In this document: positions 55,215 to 64,000 of the stretch, one piece after another | How the letters are laid out: each line of letters begins with the position of its first letter | Numbering within the stretch: position 1 is the first letter of the stretch | From: Piliocolobus tephrosceles | Taxonomy: Eukaryota > Chordata > Mammalia > Primates > Cercopithecidae | NCBI RefSeq assembly: GCF_002776525.5 | Contig: NC_045447.1 | Coordinates: 25,146,909 to 25,210,908 of the forward strand | Direction of reading: 5' to 3' | DNA length: 64,000 nt | Program-made: the position numbers and the translations under genes | Notes under the pieces: generated by a model | The model's input: the letters and a program-made list of their open reading frames with translations, nothing else | The model's database searches: none | What the model was told of the DNA's origin: nothing

Positions 55215-56735
55215 CAAGAGGTTAATGGGAACCCAGTACCCTGCTGTACCCCCCCCAAAAAAGACTGATTTTTGAAATAAAAGTTTTCAAGAGCTGGCTT
55301 GCTGGAAGACTGGAAGGCTTACCGGGAATATTCTATTGCCCCTGCCACTCCTCCCCAAAAAACTAATGTAATAAAATAAAAGTTTGAAGGACTGGTCCCA
55401 TGTCAGACAAGAGGGGTTAAGAGGACTCTAGCCCCCTAGCCAGATTGATTTTTAAAATAAATATTTGAGGAGCCGCTTTTATGTGAAATGCCAGTGAAAC
55501 GGCTGTTTCTGCCTATCCTCGCCCAATTAAAAAATATATGTATATATATATATACATTTCTAAATAAAAGTTTGAAAAACTCATCCTACAGTAAGACAAG
55601 AGGGGTTAAAGGTTAAGGGGTATTAGCCCCCACCACCCCCCCACCCATATCCACTAGTCAGGTTGATTTAGAAAAGGAAAATTTGAGAAACTTCTATGTG
55701 AAATAAAATGTGAACCAGGAAATTTTTTTCCAACACCCCAAAAGAGTCAGGTTTTTTTTTTTCTACTTGAGCAACTGCCTCCTTGTGACTTGGGAAAGTT
55801 TAAAAGAGATTTTTTTTTTCTGTTCTCTTCCCCATTCTCCTAAAAAATAAGATTTTTTAAAAACTGAGAGTGTGAAGGACCTGCCCTATTATAGAGACAA
55901 GGAGGGATTGCTGGATCCATCCTACATCTCCCACAACTGGTTGATTTTTGGAATAAAAATGTTAAGAATTGCTCTTCTATGAGATGCAAGGTGAACAGAA
56001 ATCCTTTTTTGCCCCTCCCCAAAAGAAAACTACAAGGGTGCTTTTCAAAAATAAAAACATTGGAAATTAAGAGTAAACAGGTATCTTCTCTCTGCCCCCA
56101 CCTTCAAAAATCAAATGTTCTTTTTTGTAATGTTTAAAGAACTGGAGCAATATGATACAGGAAGGGTTACAAAAATATTTTCCCTACAACCCTCAAAAAA
56201 GTTATTTTTAAAATTTTAGGAAACAGAGGCACTGTGTAGAAGACACCTCCTTTCCCTAATAAGTTAAACTGGGAAGTTAGCCCTATATGGGAGACATGAA
56301 ATTAAGAAATACAACTCTTGCCCCCCTTAGCAAACACTCATACACAAGAGGTTAAGAGGAGGCTCTGGCCGGGAGTGGTAGCTCATGCATGTAATCCCTT
56401 TGGGAGGCTGAGGCCAGTGCATCACGAGGTCAGGAGTTGGAGACCAGCCTGGCCAACATAGTGAAACCCCATCTCTACTAAAAATACAAAAATTAGTCGG
56501 GTGTGGTGGCACGCGCCAGTAGTCCCAGCTACCCAGGAGACTGAGGCAGGAGAATCGCTTGAACCCAGGAGGCGGAGGTTGCAGTAAGCCGAAATCACTC
56601 CATCACTCCACTGCACTGTAGCCTGGGTGACAGAGTAGGACTCCATCTCAAAAAACAAACAAAAAAAAAGGAGTCTTCTAACCACTTCCCCCAGACCCCT
56701 AAAAGTTGGAGATTCGTTAAAAATTGAAAGTGGCC
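55200..56735. repeat. Degenerate tandem array of ~95-bp monomers upstream of ZNF618
   Basis: A pattern recurs about 12-13 times: a C-rich pyrimidine tract, a short A run, then an AT core resembling TTGATTTTTAAAATAAA followed by AGTTTGAAGAACT-like sequence. Core starts are near 55264, 55362, 55444, 55553, 55662, 55749, 55849, 55939, 56035, 56111, 56200, and 56704 after an Alu insertion (56367-56669); spacing is 76-109 bp. The C tracts (for example 55249-55256, 55345-55356, 55431-55436, 55627-55646, 56011-56020, 56092-56101, 56320-56327) sit just before each core. A second motif like CAAGAGGGGTTAAGAGG recurs at 55215, 55407, 55597, 55898 and 56345, suggesting a ~190-bp dimer early in the array. 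I recognise no named repeat family. Confidence 0.75.
56367..56669 (+). mobile_element. AluS-like element inserted in the ~95-bp tandem array
   Basis: GGCCGGGAGTGGTAGCTCAT through GGGTGACAGAGTAGGACTCC and an A-rich tail. Imperfect flanking repeats near AGGAGGCTCT and AGGAGTCTTC. The array pattern resumes on the right side, so the Alu is younger than the array. Confidence 0.95.
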
Positions 56736-57159
56736 ATTTTTCTGCTCACCAACCTGGCAAGTATGTCCCTGCCGGAGGTTTGGCAGCCTCTGCCAAGGAT
56801 GGTGTGCAGCAGGCACCAAGGGGAGTGGGGGCAGCTTGCGGAGCATGGCAGAGTTGGGTCTTGTGAGCCCTGAGCATACGTGCTGGCCAGGCAGCCTGTA
56901 GCCCACCTGCCCCTCAACCACCAGGTGGTTGGGGCCTTGTTACCTGGAGAGATGCTCCAGGTTTGATGTCTGTCTGGCTCGATCCTTGTGTGAAGGTTTC
57001 TGGGCACCTGCCTCAAGGCCGGGTCCCCGCCTCTGCCTAGTGGAGCCAAGCCTGATCTTAGGCCTTAGAGTAGAAACTAGATCCAAAATGACATGGGGTC
57101 TGTCACGACAGCTGAGAGCTGTATGGTACCAAGGAAAAACTCCTGCCCTGGGAGTCGGG
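56736..57159. other. Non-repeat intergenic sequence
   Basis: Moderately GC-rich, no recognised repeat or gene. Overlapping ORFs of 79-110 codons on both strands are chance. Confidence 0.4.
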
Positions 57160-57245
57160 AAAACTTGATGCGATATTCATTTGAGTGCTTACTATGTGCC
57201 AGGCACATTGTATCTAGAAAGACAGACACACACCATGAAGAGGAG
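57160..57245 (+). mobile_element. L2 fragment
   Basis: GATATTCATTTGAGTGCTTA, CTATGTGCCAGGCACATTGT: standard L2 segment. Confidence 0.8.
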
Positions 57246-57261
57246 AACTATTTGCAGCAGC

Positions 57262-57415
57262 TCTTCTCAAATGCTAGTGATTCTTGGAATCACCAGGAGA
57301 GCCCGTTCAGATTGCTGGGCCCCACCCCAGAGTTTCGAATTCATTTGGTCTAGGTTAGGGACCAAGAGTTTGCATTTCTAATGCATTCCCAGGTGATGCT
57401 GATGATGTTGGTCTA
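57262..57415 (+). mobile_element. hAT-Charlie-type non-autonomous DNA transposon
   Basis: CTTCTCAAATGCTAGTGATT, CAGATTGCTGGGCCCCACCC, GAGTTTGCATTTCTAATGCA, CCAGGTGATGCTGATGATGT: same family as 19414-19600, other orientation. Confidence 0.8.
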
Positions 57416-58609
57416 AGGGTCACCTTCTTAAAACCTTTGCAGTACAGTGCCAACAGTAAGGTGCTCAGTGCAGCTCAAGGAAGGGTCGCATCCAGCCCTG
57501 GTGGGGGTCAGTGAAGATTCCAGGAGGGTCTTAATTAGATGGCAGGTTCTCTCCAGAGCAGGGATTCTTAAATGGGGTCGTTGCATTGGTTTGGGGAACC
57601 AAGAACTACTCCTTAACCAAATGTATGTCTGTATGTGCATTTTGGGGGAGAAAATCTGTGGCTTTCACTCAAGAGCATCAGCGACCGCCAACCTGGAATA
57701 ATCCACAGCCTGTCTCCAGGCACCTCTGGCCTATAAAATCTCATGGTCCTTCTCATCCTTCTTTTTCTGGAATCACTGCAAGCCCTTTCTGTTTCTCCAC
57801 CACCCATGGGTCCCAGGAGCTAGGCCTTCTATCAGTACATCCCGACCATAGAGGCATCTCCTGCCCAGGGGTCTCAGCCTTGGAGAGTGCTTCCTTTCTT
57901 CATTCTGTACCAAATGGGCCATGAAGGGTATCCTCAGGGGACAGTGGCTGAGCTTGAAGTCTTCTGACAAAATCCAGTTTATAAATGAACCCACATATTT
58001 CCCAAACAACAGCAGAAACTATGCAATCACCCTGAGCTGTGGTTTGTCTCCATTTGAGAATTAACTGAGGGTACACCCACCATGTGGAACTTTTGGAGTG
58101 TCCTGAGGACCTGCCCAAGAAAGTGGCTAGGTACTGCATGAGGTGGCTGTGGTCCCATCAGATGCACTGTGGTCATATCTGGACCCCTCACTTTCGAGAG
58201 CAATGACACTGTGACCAGCATGGGGAAGCCATGAGAAGGGGAGGACCCCCACAAACACCAGACAAGCTCTGGGCAGGGCTTCGGGAGGAAAGGTGTGTGG
58301 GTGGAGAAGACAACATATTTTGTGATCACCCAGGGGACAAGACCAGACCTGCTCTATGATGGAGCTCTGTGATACAGTGTTGGAAAAATGACTATTGGTC
58401 AGGGGTGAGGAAGAACAGATGCTCACATCAGTGGAAGCGTGGTCCAGGAGGGACCCCCAAAGGCTTTCCCATCTTCTGAGGGTCTATGGTTCAACTCGGC
58501 ATGCCTGAGTTTATCAAATTCTGGAAACGTTTTACTCCTTCCATGCCTAGCCCACCGCCTCCAGAACTATCATTATTACATCATTTTTAGAGCCCAGCCC
58601 CTGGGGTCA
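57416..58609. other. Non-repeat intergenic sequence
   Basis: About 1.2 kb with no recognised repeat, RNA gene or exon. Several overlapping short ORFs, none with a recognisable domain. Confidence 0.45.
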
Positions 58610-59115
58610 GTTCCCAGGTTACCTCTGGCTCTGGTCCTCCTCACCTGCTGTGTGGTATCCAGCAGATGGCTCATCTTGCCCCCACTTCTTCATCTTTAAA
58701 ATGATAGGCCAGGCTCGGTGTCTCACACCTGTAACCCCAGCACTTTGGGAGGCCAGGGCAGGCGGATCACAAGGTCCAGAGATCGATACCATCCTGGCTA
58801 ACACGGTGAAACCCTGTCTCTACTAAAAATACAAAACTTAGCCAGGCATGGTGGCACATGCCTGTAGTCCCAGCCTATAGGAGGCTGAGGCAGGAGAATC
58901 ACTTGAACCTGGGAGGCAGAGGTTACGTGAGCCGAGATCAAGCCATTACACTCCAGCCTGGGTGACAGAGCAAGACTCTGTCTCAAAAATAAATAAATAC
59001 ATACGTACATAAAACAAAGTAAAATAGAATAAAATGATGCTAACAGTTTTATTTACATCATGGGGTGGTCTGAGGATTAAACGATGTAACCTGTAAAGTC
59101 CTTAGAAACTGTCTC
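58610..59115 (+). mobile_element. MIR SINE split by an Alu
   Basis: Left part: CACCTGCTGTGTGGTATCCA, CCACTTCTTCATCTTTAAAA. Right part after the Alu: CATGGGGTGGTCTGAGGATT, GTAACCTGTAAAGTCCTTAG. These are consecutive parts of MIR in the sense direction. Confidence 0.8.
58707..59029 (+). mobile_element. AluY-like element in MIR
   Basis: GGCCAGGCTCGGTGTCTCAC, GATCACAAGGTCCAGAGATC and ACCATCCTGGCTAACACGGT are AluY-type phrases. A long mixed tail (ATAAATAAATACATACGTAC). Perfect 9-bp duplication TAAAATGAT at 58697-58705 and 59030-59038. Confidence 0.96.
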
Positions 59116-59245
59116 ATGTAGAGAAAGCACACACGTTGTCAGGTGGAATCTCTTCTGCCCCTCACTACCTGGGTGATCCTGGCCTCAGGGCTTCATCTCT
59201 GAGCTTTAGCGTCTGTCTTTGAAAAATGGGGATTCTAAAACCTAC
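59116..59245 (+). mobile_element. MIR SINE fragment
   Basis: GGTGGAATCTCTTCTGCCCC, GGGTGATCCTGGCCTCAGGG, CTTTGAAAAATGGGGATTCT: a second sense MIR directly after the first. Confidence 0.7.
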
Positions 59246-60775
59246 CAGTCTTACCAACACTCTTTCAGTTGTAACCAATAGAGAAGAAATCACGCTGAAC
59301 TAAAAAAAAAAAAAAAAGGAAAATTAGAAGGTGGATCATGGTATCCAAGGGCAGGAATGAATCGAGGGGATTCAGAGCCAGGAACTAGAAAAGTTTCAGG
59401 ACCTGGACTTTCTCTCTCCATCACTCTGGGCCACAAGTCTCTTGATATCTCAGTCCTAACTTCTACCTCCTTCCCACCATCTCTCCGGGTAGGGGAATCG
59501 TCTCTGCTTCCCTGGACACGAAGTCAAAATGGTCAGCATACCATTCTGTCAGTGCAGGAAGTACTGACTGGTGTCTCTGCACTCAATCCAAATTCAGGAG
59601 AGAGAATGGGGTAGGTCAAGTTTGGCTCAGGTGCCACCAGGAGCTGATCCTCTATGGCTAAAGATGGCAGGGTCACAAAACACACAGAGCCTCTTGAGAC
59701 CCCGCCTTGAGAGAAGGGACGTGGTGGGCTGAGCAGAACCCTCAAATGTTCCTCAGAGAGGACTGCGAGGGTTCGCCGAGACTGGGGATGTGATGTGGAG
59801 GCACACCAAAGCTGCATTTCTTTGTGCTAACATCTGGCAACATTTGGGAAACCCAGGAGGTTAGGATGCTGAGGCTTTTTCTAGTAGGTGATGGGCAGAT
59901 GTCAAGCATGTGTCACAAGCAGGTGGTGGGAGTTGCCTCGGAAGAAGTCTTTGGGTCCCAAACAAAACCTGGGGGCTTGGCTAAGATCTGCTGGGTAGGT
60001 CCTGGTGGAGAAGTTGCCTTTATAGAGAAACAGTCTGCTCAAAAGGGCATGGAAAAGAATGAAGGCAAAGACTTCACGAAATGGTGTTTTCGTCCTCAAG
60101 CTGAGTTACTTTTCCTTAAGCCTCAAAAACAAAGGAAATGCTCTCTTGTAACAGCCCAGCTAGGGTGACTTGGGCTTTCAAGTCTCTACACAAAGGGGGA
60201 AAAACCCACACGATCCGGTCTTAGAAAATTCCTTAGCAATTTATCAAACAAGTTGGCAGCATGTTCTTCTTGTTTGATTGACTACTTCTCCAAAGTGGGC
60301 AGAGAAAGTACAGTCACCCCCATTTTAAGGCTGAAGTGTCTTGACCCGGTGCAAAATTCCAGCTTTTGCTCTGGAATTTTTTTCTTTTCTTCCATTCCTC
60401 TACCTCCCCATCCCCGCACAGGGAGAAGTTGGGAAGGAGATGGGATCAACCCAGCAGCAACGTACATCCTCAAGGGGGGACCTTGCAGGTCATGGCAAAA
60501 TCTCTAGAGAAGCAGGTACCTGAGGCCTTGGCAGTCCCCCAGAGAGGTGAGTCCAGGAGGGAAAACAGAGAGAACGAAGATCCAGGACAAGATACTGGCA
60601 AATAGAAAGAAAGAGATCAAACAGATCACCCAGATAAGGAATCAGCATTGAGGCAAAAATCTATGTAGCCCGTCCCAGGAGTCAACAATAAATGCTTCTT
60701 ATGTTTCATAAACCTGTTCCATGGAGCCTGCCAGCCCATGAAGCCTGGAAAAGCCTGGCATACTAGTGAAGATCT
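59246..60775. other. Non-repeat intergenic sequence
   Basis: About 1.5 kb without a recognised repeat (one A15 run at 59303-59317). The 114-codon ORF at 59824-60168 has no recognisable domain. No RNA gene seen. Confidence 0.45.
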
Positions 60776-60955
60776 CATCTAGTCTCTGCACTTAGACCTG
60801 TGCAGATTGTAACCTTAGCAACTATAAAAGCCTCAGTTTTTTTCATCTGTAGAATGGGCAAAATAAGGTACCTGACACCACAGGGTTATTTAAAGCCCTA
60901 ATTCATGTTATGCACCCAACGCATGGTAATTATGATTACCATTCCAGCCCGTATC
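60776..60955 (+). mobile_element. MIR SINE
   Basis: AACCTTAGCAACTATAAAAG, CCTCAGTTTTTTTCATCTGT, AGAATGGGCAAAATAAGGTA, CAGGGTTATTTAAAGCCCTA: sense MIR. Confidence 0.8.
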
Positions 60956-61295
60956 GACTTCGACATATATAAGGAAACTCAGGCTCCGGGATGGGATGAG
61001 GGTGGAGTAACCTCATTTGAGCAGGCCTAGACAGCCAAGAAGGGAGCAAAGTCAGCTTTGAAGGCAGCTTCCCCAAATCCATTTGGCAGTGCCCCCCACT
61101 GTGGCAGTAGTCCTGATTTTAATTCAGCTGGATCTCACAATGGCGATGGGCCCAGGCCATGGAAAAGAAAAAAAAAAGAAGAGTAAGAAAGACGGCAAGA
61201 GCTTGTCCTTTCCTCCTTTGTCATCTGGTGGCTCCCAAAGGAGGCTTTAATAATCCATCCCTTCTGCTGAGAAACACACTTGTGAATGCAATTAG
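60956..61295. other. Non-repeat intergenic sequence
   Basis: Weak antisense-MIR character at about 60965-61010 (TAAGGAAACTCAGGCTCCGG); otherwise unrecognised. Confidence 0.4.
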
Positions 61296-61299
61296 CTCA

Positions 61300-61520
61300 C
61301 AATGTGTCATAGTACAGGGCTCAGGCTCTGTCTGGACTCAGACCCAACTGGGTTCCAATCCCAGCTCAGTGCCTTTCCAGCCACGTGATCCTGAGCACAT
61401 CACACCATTGTCTCTGAGCCCCAGTTTCCTTAACTGTTAAATGGGGAGAATAACACAGACGTGCATGCTTTACACGAGGGTTAGAAAAAGCAATGAATGC
61501 CAGCACACAGTATGTAATCT
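61300..61520 (+). mobile_element. MIR SINE, near full length
   Basis: CAGGGCTCAGGCTCTGTCTG, GGGTTCCAATCCCAGCTCAG, GATCCTGAGCACATCACACC, CCCCAGTTTCCTTAACTGTT, AAATGGGGAGAATAACACAG: clear sense MIR. Confidence 0.9.
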
Positions 61521-61559
61521 AGATAGTCGAGATGATGATATTAATGATGATGGTGATCT

Positions 61560-61745
61560 CGATGGCTTCCATCTGCAAAACTATCCAGTGGGCGGGGCAT
61601 GTCTGGAATGACAACTTAGCCCTGAAGCCATCCAGCTATGTCCCTCAGTTATCTCCATTAGCAGATAAGGAGAGTGAGGCATAGAAAAGTAAAATGGAAT
61701 GTTTCTTTCACCAGTAATTGGACAAACTGCCAGCATGTGACTCTT
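61560..61745 (-). mobile_element. MIR-like old SINE
   Basis: CTCCATTAGCAGATAAGGAG, AGTGAGGCATAGAAAAGTAA: antisense MIR core, diverged. Confidence 0.5.
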
Positions 61746-61784
61746 GATGGGATGCACCAACAGCCAACAGTGCTTACACAGAAT

Positions 61785-62400
61785 TCCTGCCAAAAATGCA
61801 TAACCCAAATCTAATCATGAGGAAACATCAGACAAATACAGATCGAGGGACATTCTACAGAACAACTGGCCTGTATTCTGCAAAAATGTCAATGTTATGA
61901 AAGACAGAGAAAGACCAAGGAACTGTTTCAAATTAAAGGAGACTAAAGAGATGAGTATGACAACTAAATGCAAAAAGTGATCTTGAATCACATTTGTTTT
62001 TTTTTTTTTTGGCTCCTGAATCAGAGTGGGAAAAAATTACTATAAAGGACATTTTGGGGACAACTGGTGAAATTTGAATATAGTTGTGTATTAGAGAATA
62101 GTATGTATTCATGTTTAATTTCTGAATTGATCATCATTTTCTGGTTGTATAAAATCATCTTCTCACTCTCAGAAAGTACACACTTTTGATGGAAAGGCAC
62201 ATGATTATCTGCAACTCTCAAAAAATATATACACATATGTATATGTCTATATGCATACATACATATACATAAGATAAAGCAATTATATGTGACTGAATTT
62301 GAATTGGTAAATTTGAACAAAGGGTATGCAAAAGGTCTTTGTCCTATTCTTGCAACTCTTCTATAATTTTGAAATTATTTCAAAATAACACGTTAACAAA
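61785..62400 (+). mobile_element. L1M (L1ME/L1MC-like) 3' end
   Basis: CCAAAAATGCATAACCCAAA, TAATCATGAGGAAACATCAG, GAGGGACATTCTACAGAACA, GACAACTAAATGCAAAAAGT, then GGGTATGCAAAAGGTCTTTG and GAAATTATTTCAAAATAA: same 3' end type as 12801-13862. AT-rich microsatellite-like stretch at 62222-62272. Confidence 0.85.
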
Positions 62401-62837
62401 AGTGAAATATTTGAAATGTTTGAAAAAGCTAGAAGCCTACACTGAAATTATTTTCATCAGAATGGAGTCTTTTCATTGTATATTCGACAGAAAAAAGATT
62501 GATTCATTGATCAGTGGCTTGTCCACATCAAAATTTGCTGATTATCTTTCTTCGTAACATGAATATGTTCTTTTGTAGTGTTATTCCCATGAGATCCAAT
62601 TTTCCTAGGCAAATTTTATTATCTCAATTTTGTCATGCAGATGTAGGGTCTTCCATCAATGTTTAGTCAATATTTACCAGACACAGTGTTAGTCTTTGTG
62701 TTTTATTTTCTGTTGCCTATTTCTACTAGGTAAAAGTTATTTTAAGTTTTGCAATTTCCAATGTTCCCAGTAAGCTGTAATTCTTCAAACAGGTTTTTCC
62801 CCCCTAAAATCAATTTTGTTGTATATAGTTTAGAGGG
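62401..62837. other. AT-rich intergenic sequence
   Basis: No repeat recognised; 62690-62835 is T-rich. The 72-codon ORF at 62339-62557 starts inside L1 and is chance. Confidence 0.4.
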
Positions 62838-62995
62838 ATTCTCTAACCCTGGCCGGGCATCTGAATTTCCTGGGAGCTTTTGAAAAGTACAAGTTTACCA
62901 GCTTCTCTTCAATCTCAAGATTCTGATCCAGGCGGAATCTGGATATTTGTATTTTTAAAAGCTCCCCACCTCTCAGCTTCTGTGGCAGTCACTGG
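62838..62995 (+). mobile_element. MER20 hAT-Charlie DNA transposon
   Basis: TTCTCTAACCCTGGCCGGGC, ATTTCCTGGGAGCTTTTGAA, CAAGATTCTGATCCAGGCGG, GTATTTTTAAAAGCTCCCCA: the palindromic MER20 pattern ('gagcttttaaaa ... ttttaaaagctcccc'). Confidence 0.8.
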
Positions 62996-63250
62996 CCCAT
63001 CACTTGGTGTGGTTATCACCTTGCCTCGTATTATTGGTTCTTAAACTCTTTGGGCCTTGCCATTCTATTTTAACATACCATTTTCCCAACTTAACTGTGA
63101 GGTCATTGAAGAAAGGGACTGAGCAAATGACTTCTTTATGGCCAGCACAGCTCACTACAATTATTAGGTAAGGCAGCAAAACAATATTAGTTGATTGATT
63201 GTTGGTGCAACCAAAACTTTGAATAGCAACATCAAGTTGAGAAGGAACTT
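62996..63250. other. Intergenic sequence with an L2-like part
   Basis: CAACTTAACTGTGAGGTCAT, TGAAGAAAGGGACTGAGCAA, ACAGCTCACTACAATTATTA weakly resemble the L2 3' end ('agctccttgagggcagggactg'). No gene. Confidence 0.4.
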
Positions 63251-63264
63251 TAAAAAAAATTGTG

Positions 63265-63546
63265 AGGCGGGCCACGGTGGCTCACACCTGTAATCCCAGC
63301 ACTTTGGGAGGCTGAGGCCGGCAGATCACCTGAGGTCAGGAGTTCGAGACCAACCTGGCCAATGTGGTGAAACCCTGTCTCTACTAAAAATACAAAAAAG
63401 TAGCTGGGTGTGGTGGCAGGCGCCTGTCATCCCAGCTACTCGGGAGGCTGAGGCAGGAGAACCCGGGAGGTGGAGACTGCAGTGAGCCGAGATCGTGCCA
63501 CTGCACTCCAGCCTGGGCAACAAGAGCAAAACTGTCTCAAAATTAA
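63265..63546 (+). mobile_element. AluSx-like element in L1M
   Basis: AGGCGGGCCACGGTGGCTCA through GGGCAACAAGAGCAAAACTG. The right arm has lost about 12 bases ('atcgcttga', around 63460). 13-bp duplication AAAAAAAATTGTG at 63252-63264 and 63547-63559. Confidence 0.96.
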
Positions 63547-63559
63547 AAAAAAAATTGTG

Positions 63560-64000
63560 CAGGAATATATATAACACAATATTTACCATTTTAAACATTG
63601 TAAGTGTACAGTTCAGTGATATGAAGTGCATTCACATTGTTGTGTAACCATCACCATTATTCATCTTCATAATTTTTCATCATCCCAAACAGAAATGCTA
63701 CACCTATTAAACACTAACTTCCCATTATCTCCTACCTGCTCCTGGCAACCACTGTACTACTTTCTATCACTCTATGAATTTGACTATTCTGAGCACTCTC
63801 ATATAAGGGGAATCACACAATATTTGTCCTTTTGTATCTGGCTCATTTCACTAGCACAATGAATCTCAAAGATTCATTCACGTTGTAGTGTATATCAGAA
63901 TTTCATTCCTTTTCAAGGCTGAATAATATTTCATTGTATGGCTATACCACATGTCATTTATCCATTCATCCATTGATGGACACTTGGGTTGCGTCTACCT
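63560..64000 (-). mobile_element. L1M 3' UTR, antisense, runs off the window end
   Basis: ACCATTTTAAACATTGTAAG, GTGTACAGTTCAGTGATATG, CACATTGTTGTGTAACCATC, CTATGAATTTGACTATTCTG, GGCTGAATAATATTTCATTG, CCATTGATGGACACTTGGGT: reverse order of the common L1M 3' UTR. Continues past 64000. Confidence 0.85.

Noticed and set aside
54191..55268. Reading frames of 146-355 codons spanning the N gap on both strands
   Set aside because: Most of their length is translated N. Only the short ZNF618 exon and its leader have support.
59824..60168. 114-codon ORF in intergenic DNA
   Set aside because: No recognisable domain, no splice or promoter context.
1..64000. tRNA, rRNA, snRNA or other structured RNA genes
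   Set aside because: Scanned by eye for tRNA box A/B and other familiar RNA gene sequences. Only Alu and MIR copies, which derive from 7SL and tRNA, were found.

Overview
This is nuclear DNA from a catarrhine primate (human, ape or Old World monkey). It carries about 13 Alu elements, including AluJ-, AluS- and AluY-like copies, along with older mammalian repeats (L1M, L2, MIR, MLT1, hAT-Charlie, Tigger). There is no bacterial-style gene density and only one convincing stretch of protein-coding sequence. A run of 400 N at 54756-55155 marks an assembly gap, so this looks like a draft scaffold.

The one gene I can support lies on the minus strand. A GC-rich, CpG-island-like block at about 54120-54755 (probably continuing into the gap) contains an ATG at 54607 that opens 11 codons, MNQPGGAAAPQ. 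These are followed directly by a consensus splice donor (CAG|GTACGA, intron base 1 at 54574). From memory, this is the N-terminus of ZNF618, a C2H2 zinc-finger/hAT-dimerisation-domain nuclear protein at human 9q32. On that reading, 1-54574 is the 5' part of intron 1 (transcribed right to left), the promoter and transcription start lie in or beside the N gap, and 55156-64000 is intergenic DNA upstream of the gene. The frame upstream of the ATG is open to the gap. It passes through a (CGG)n tract that encodes 13 glycines and contains an in-frame CUG.

Layout: 1-2475, old DNA-transposon, L2 and MIR fragments. 2476-9535, a long decayed L1M on the plus strand with a duplicated 5' region, split by an Alu and a DNA transposon. 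9.6-24.8 kb, mixed L2, MIR, L1 3' ends, five Alus and non-repeat DNA. 25.3-31.9 kb, nested old L1/HAL1-like sequence with MLT1, Alu and MER1 insertions. 32.3-33.2 kb, two Alus. 33.2-40.9 kb, AT-rich decayed L1 with a Tigger/MER2 copy. 41-51 kb, an MLT1 LTR, many MIRs and two hAT fossils, with no Alu. 52.3-54.1 kb, an AT-rich stretch without recognisable repeats next to the island. 55.2-56.7 kb, a degenerate tandem array of roughly 95-bp monomers just upstream of the promoter, which matches no repeat family I know. 56.7-64 kb, intergenic Alu, MIR and L1.

The observations most worth checking are the ~95-bp monomer array flanking the promoter gap, the in-frame polyglycine-coding CGG tract upstream of the weak-context ATG, and the 23-kb Alu-free interval leading up to the promoter. 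Nearly all intronic L1 copies lie antisense to the gene, as expected for tolerated intronic L1s. Repeat-family names come from recognising consensus-like sequence by eye, not from a database search.
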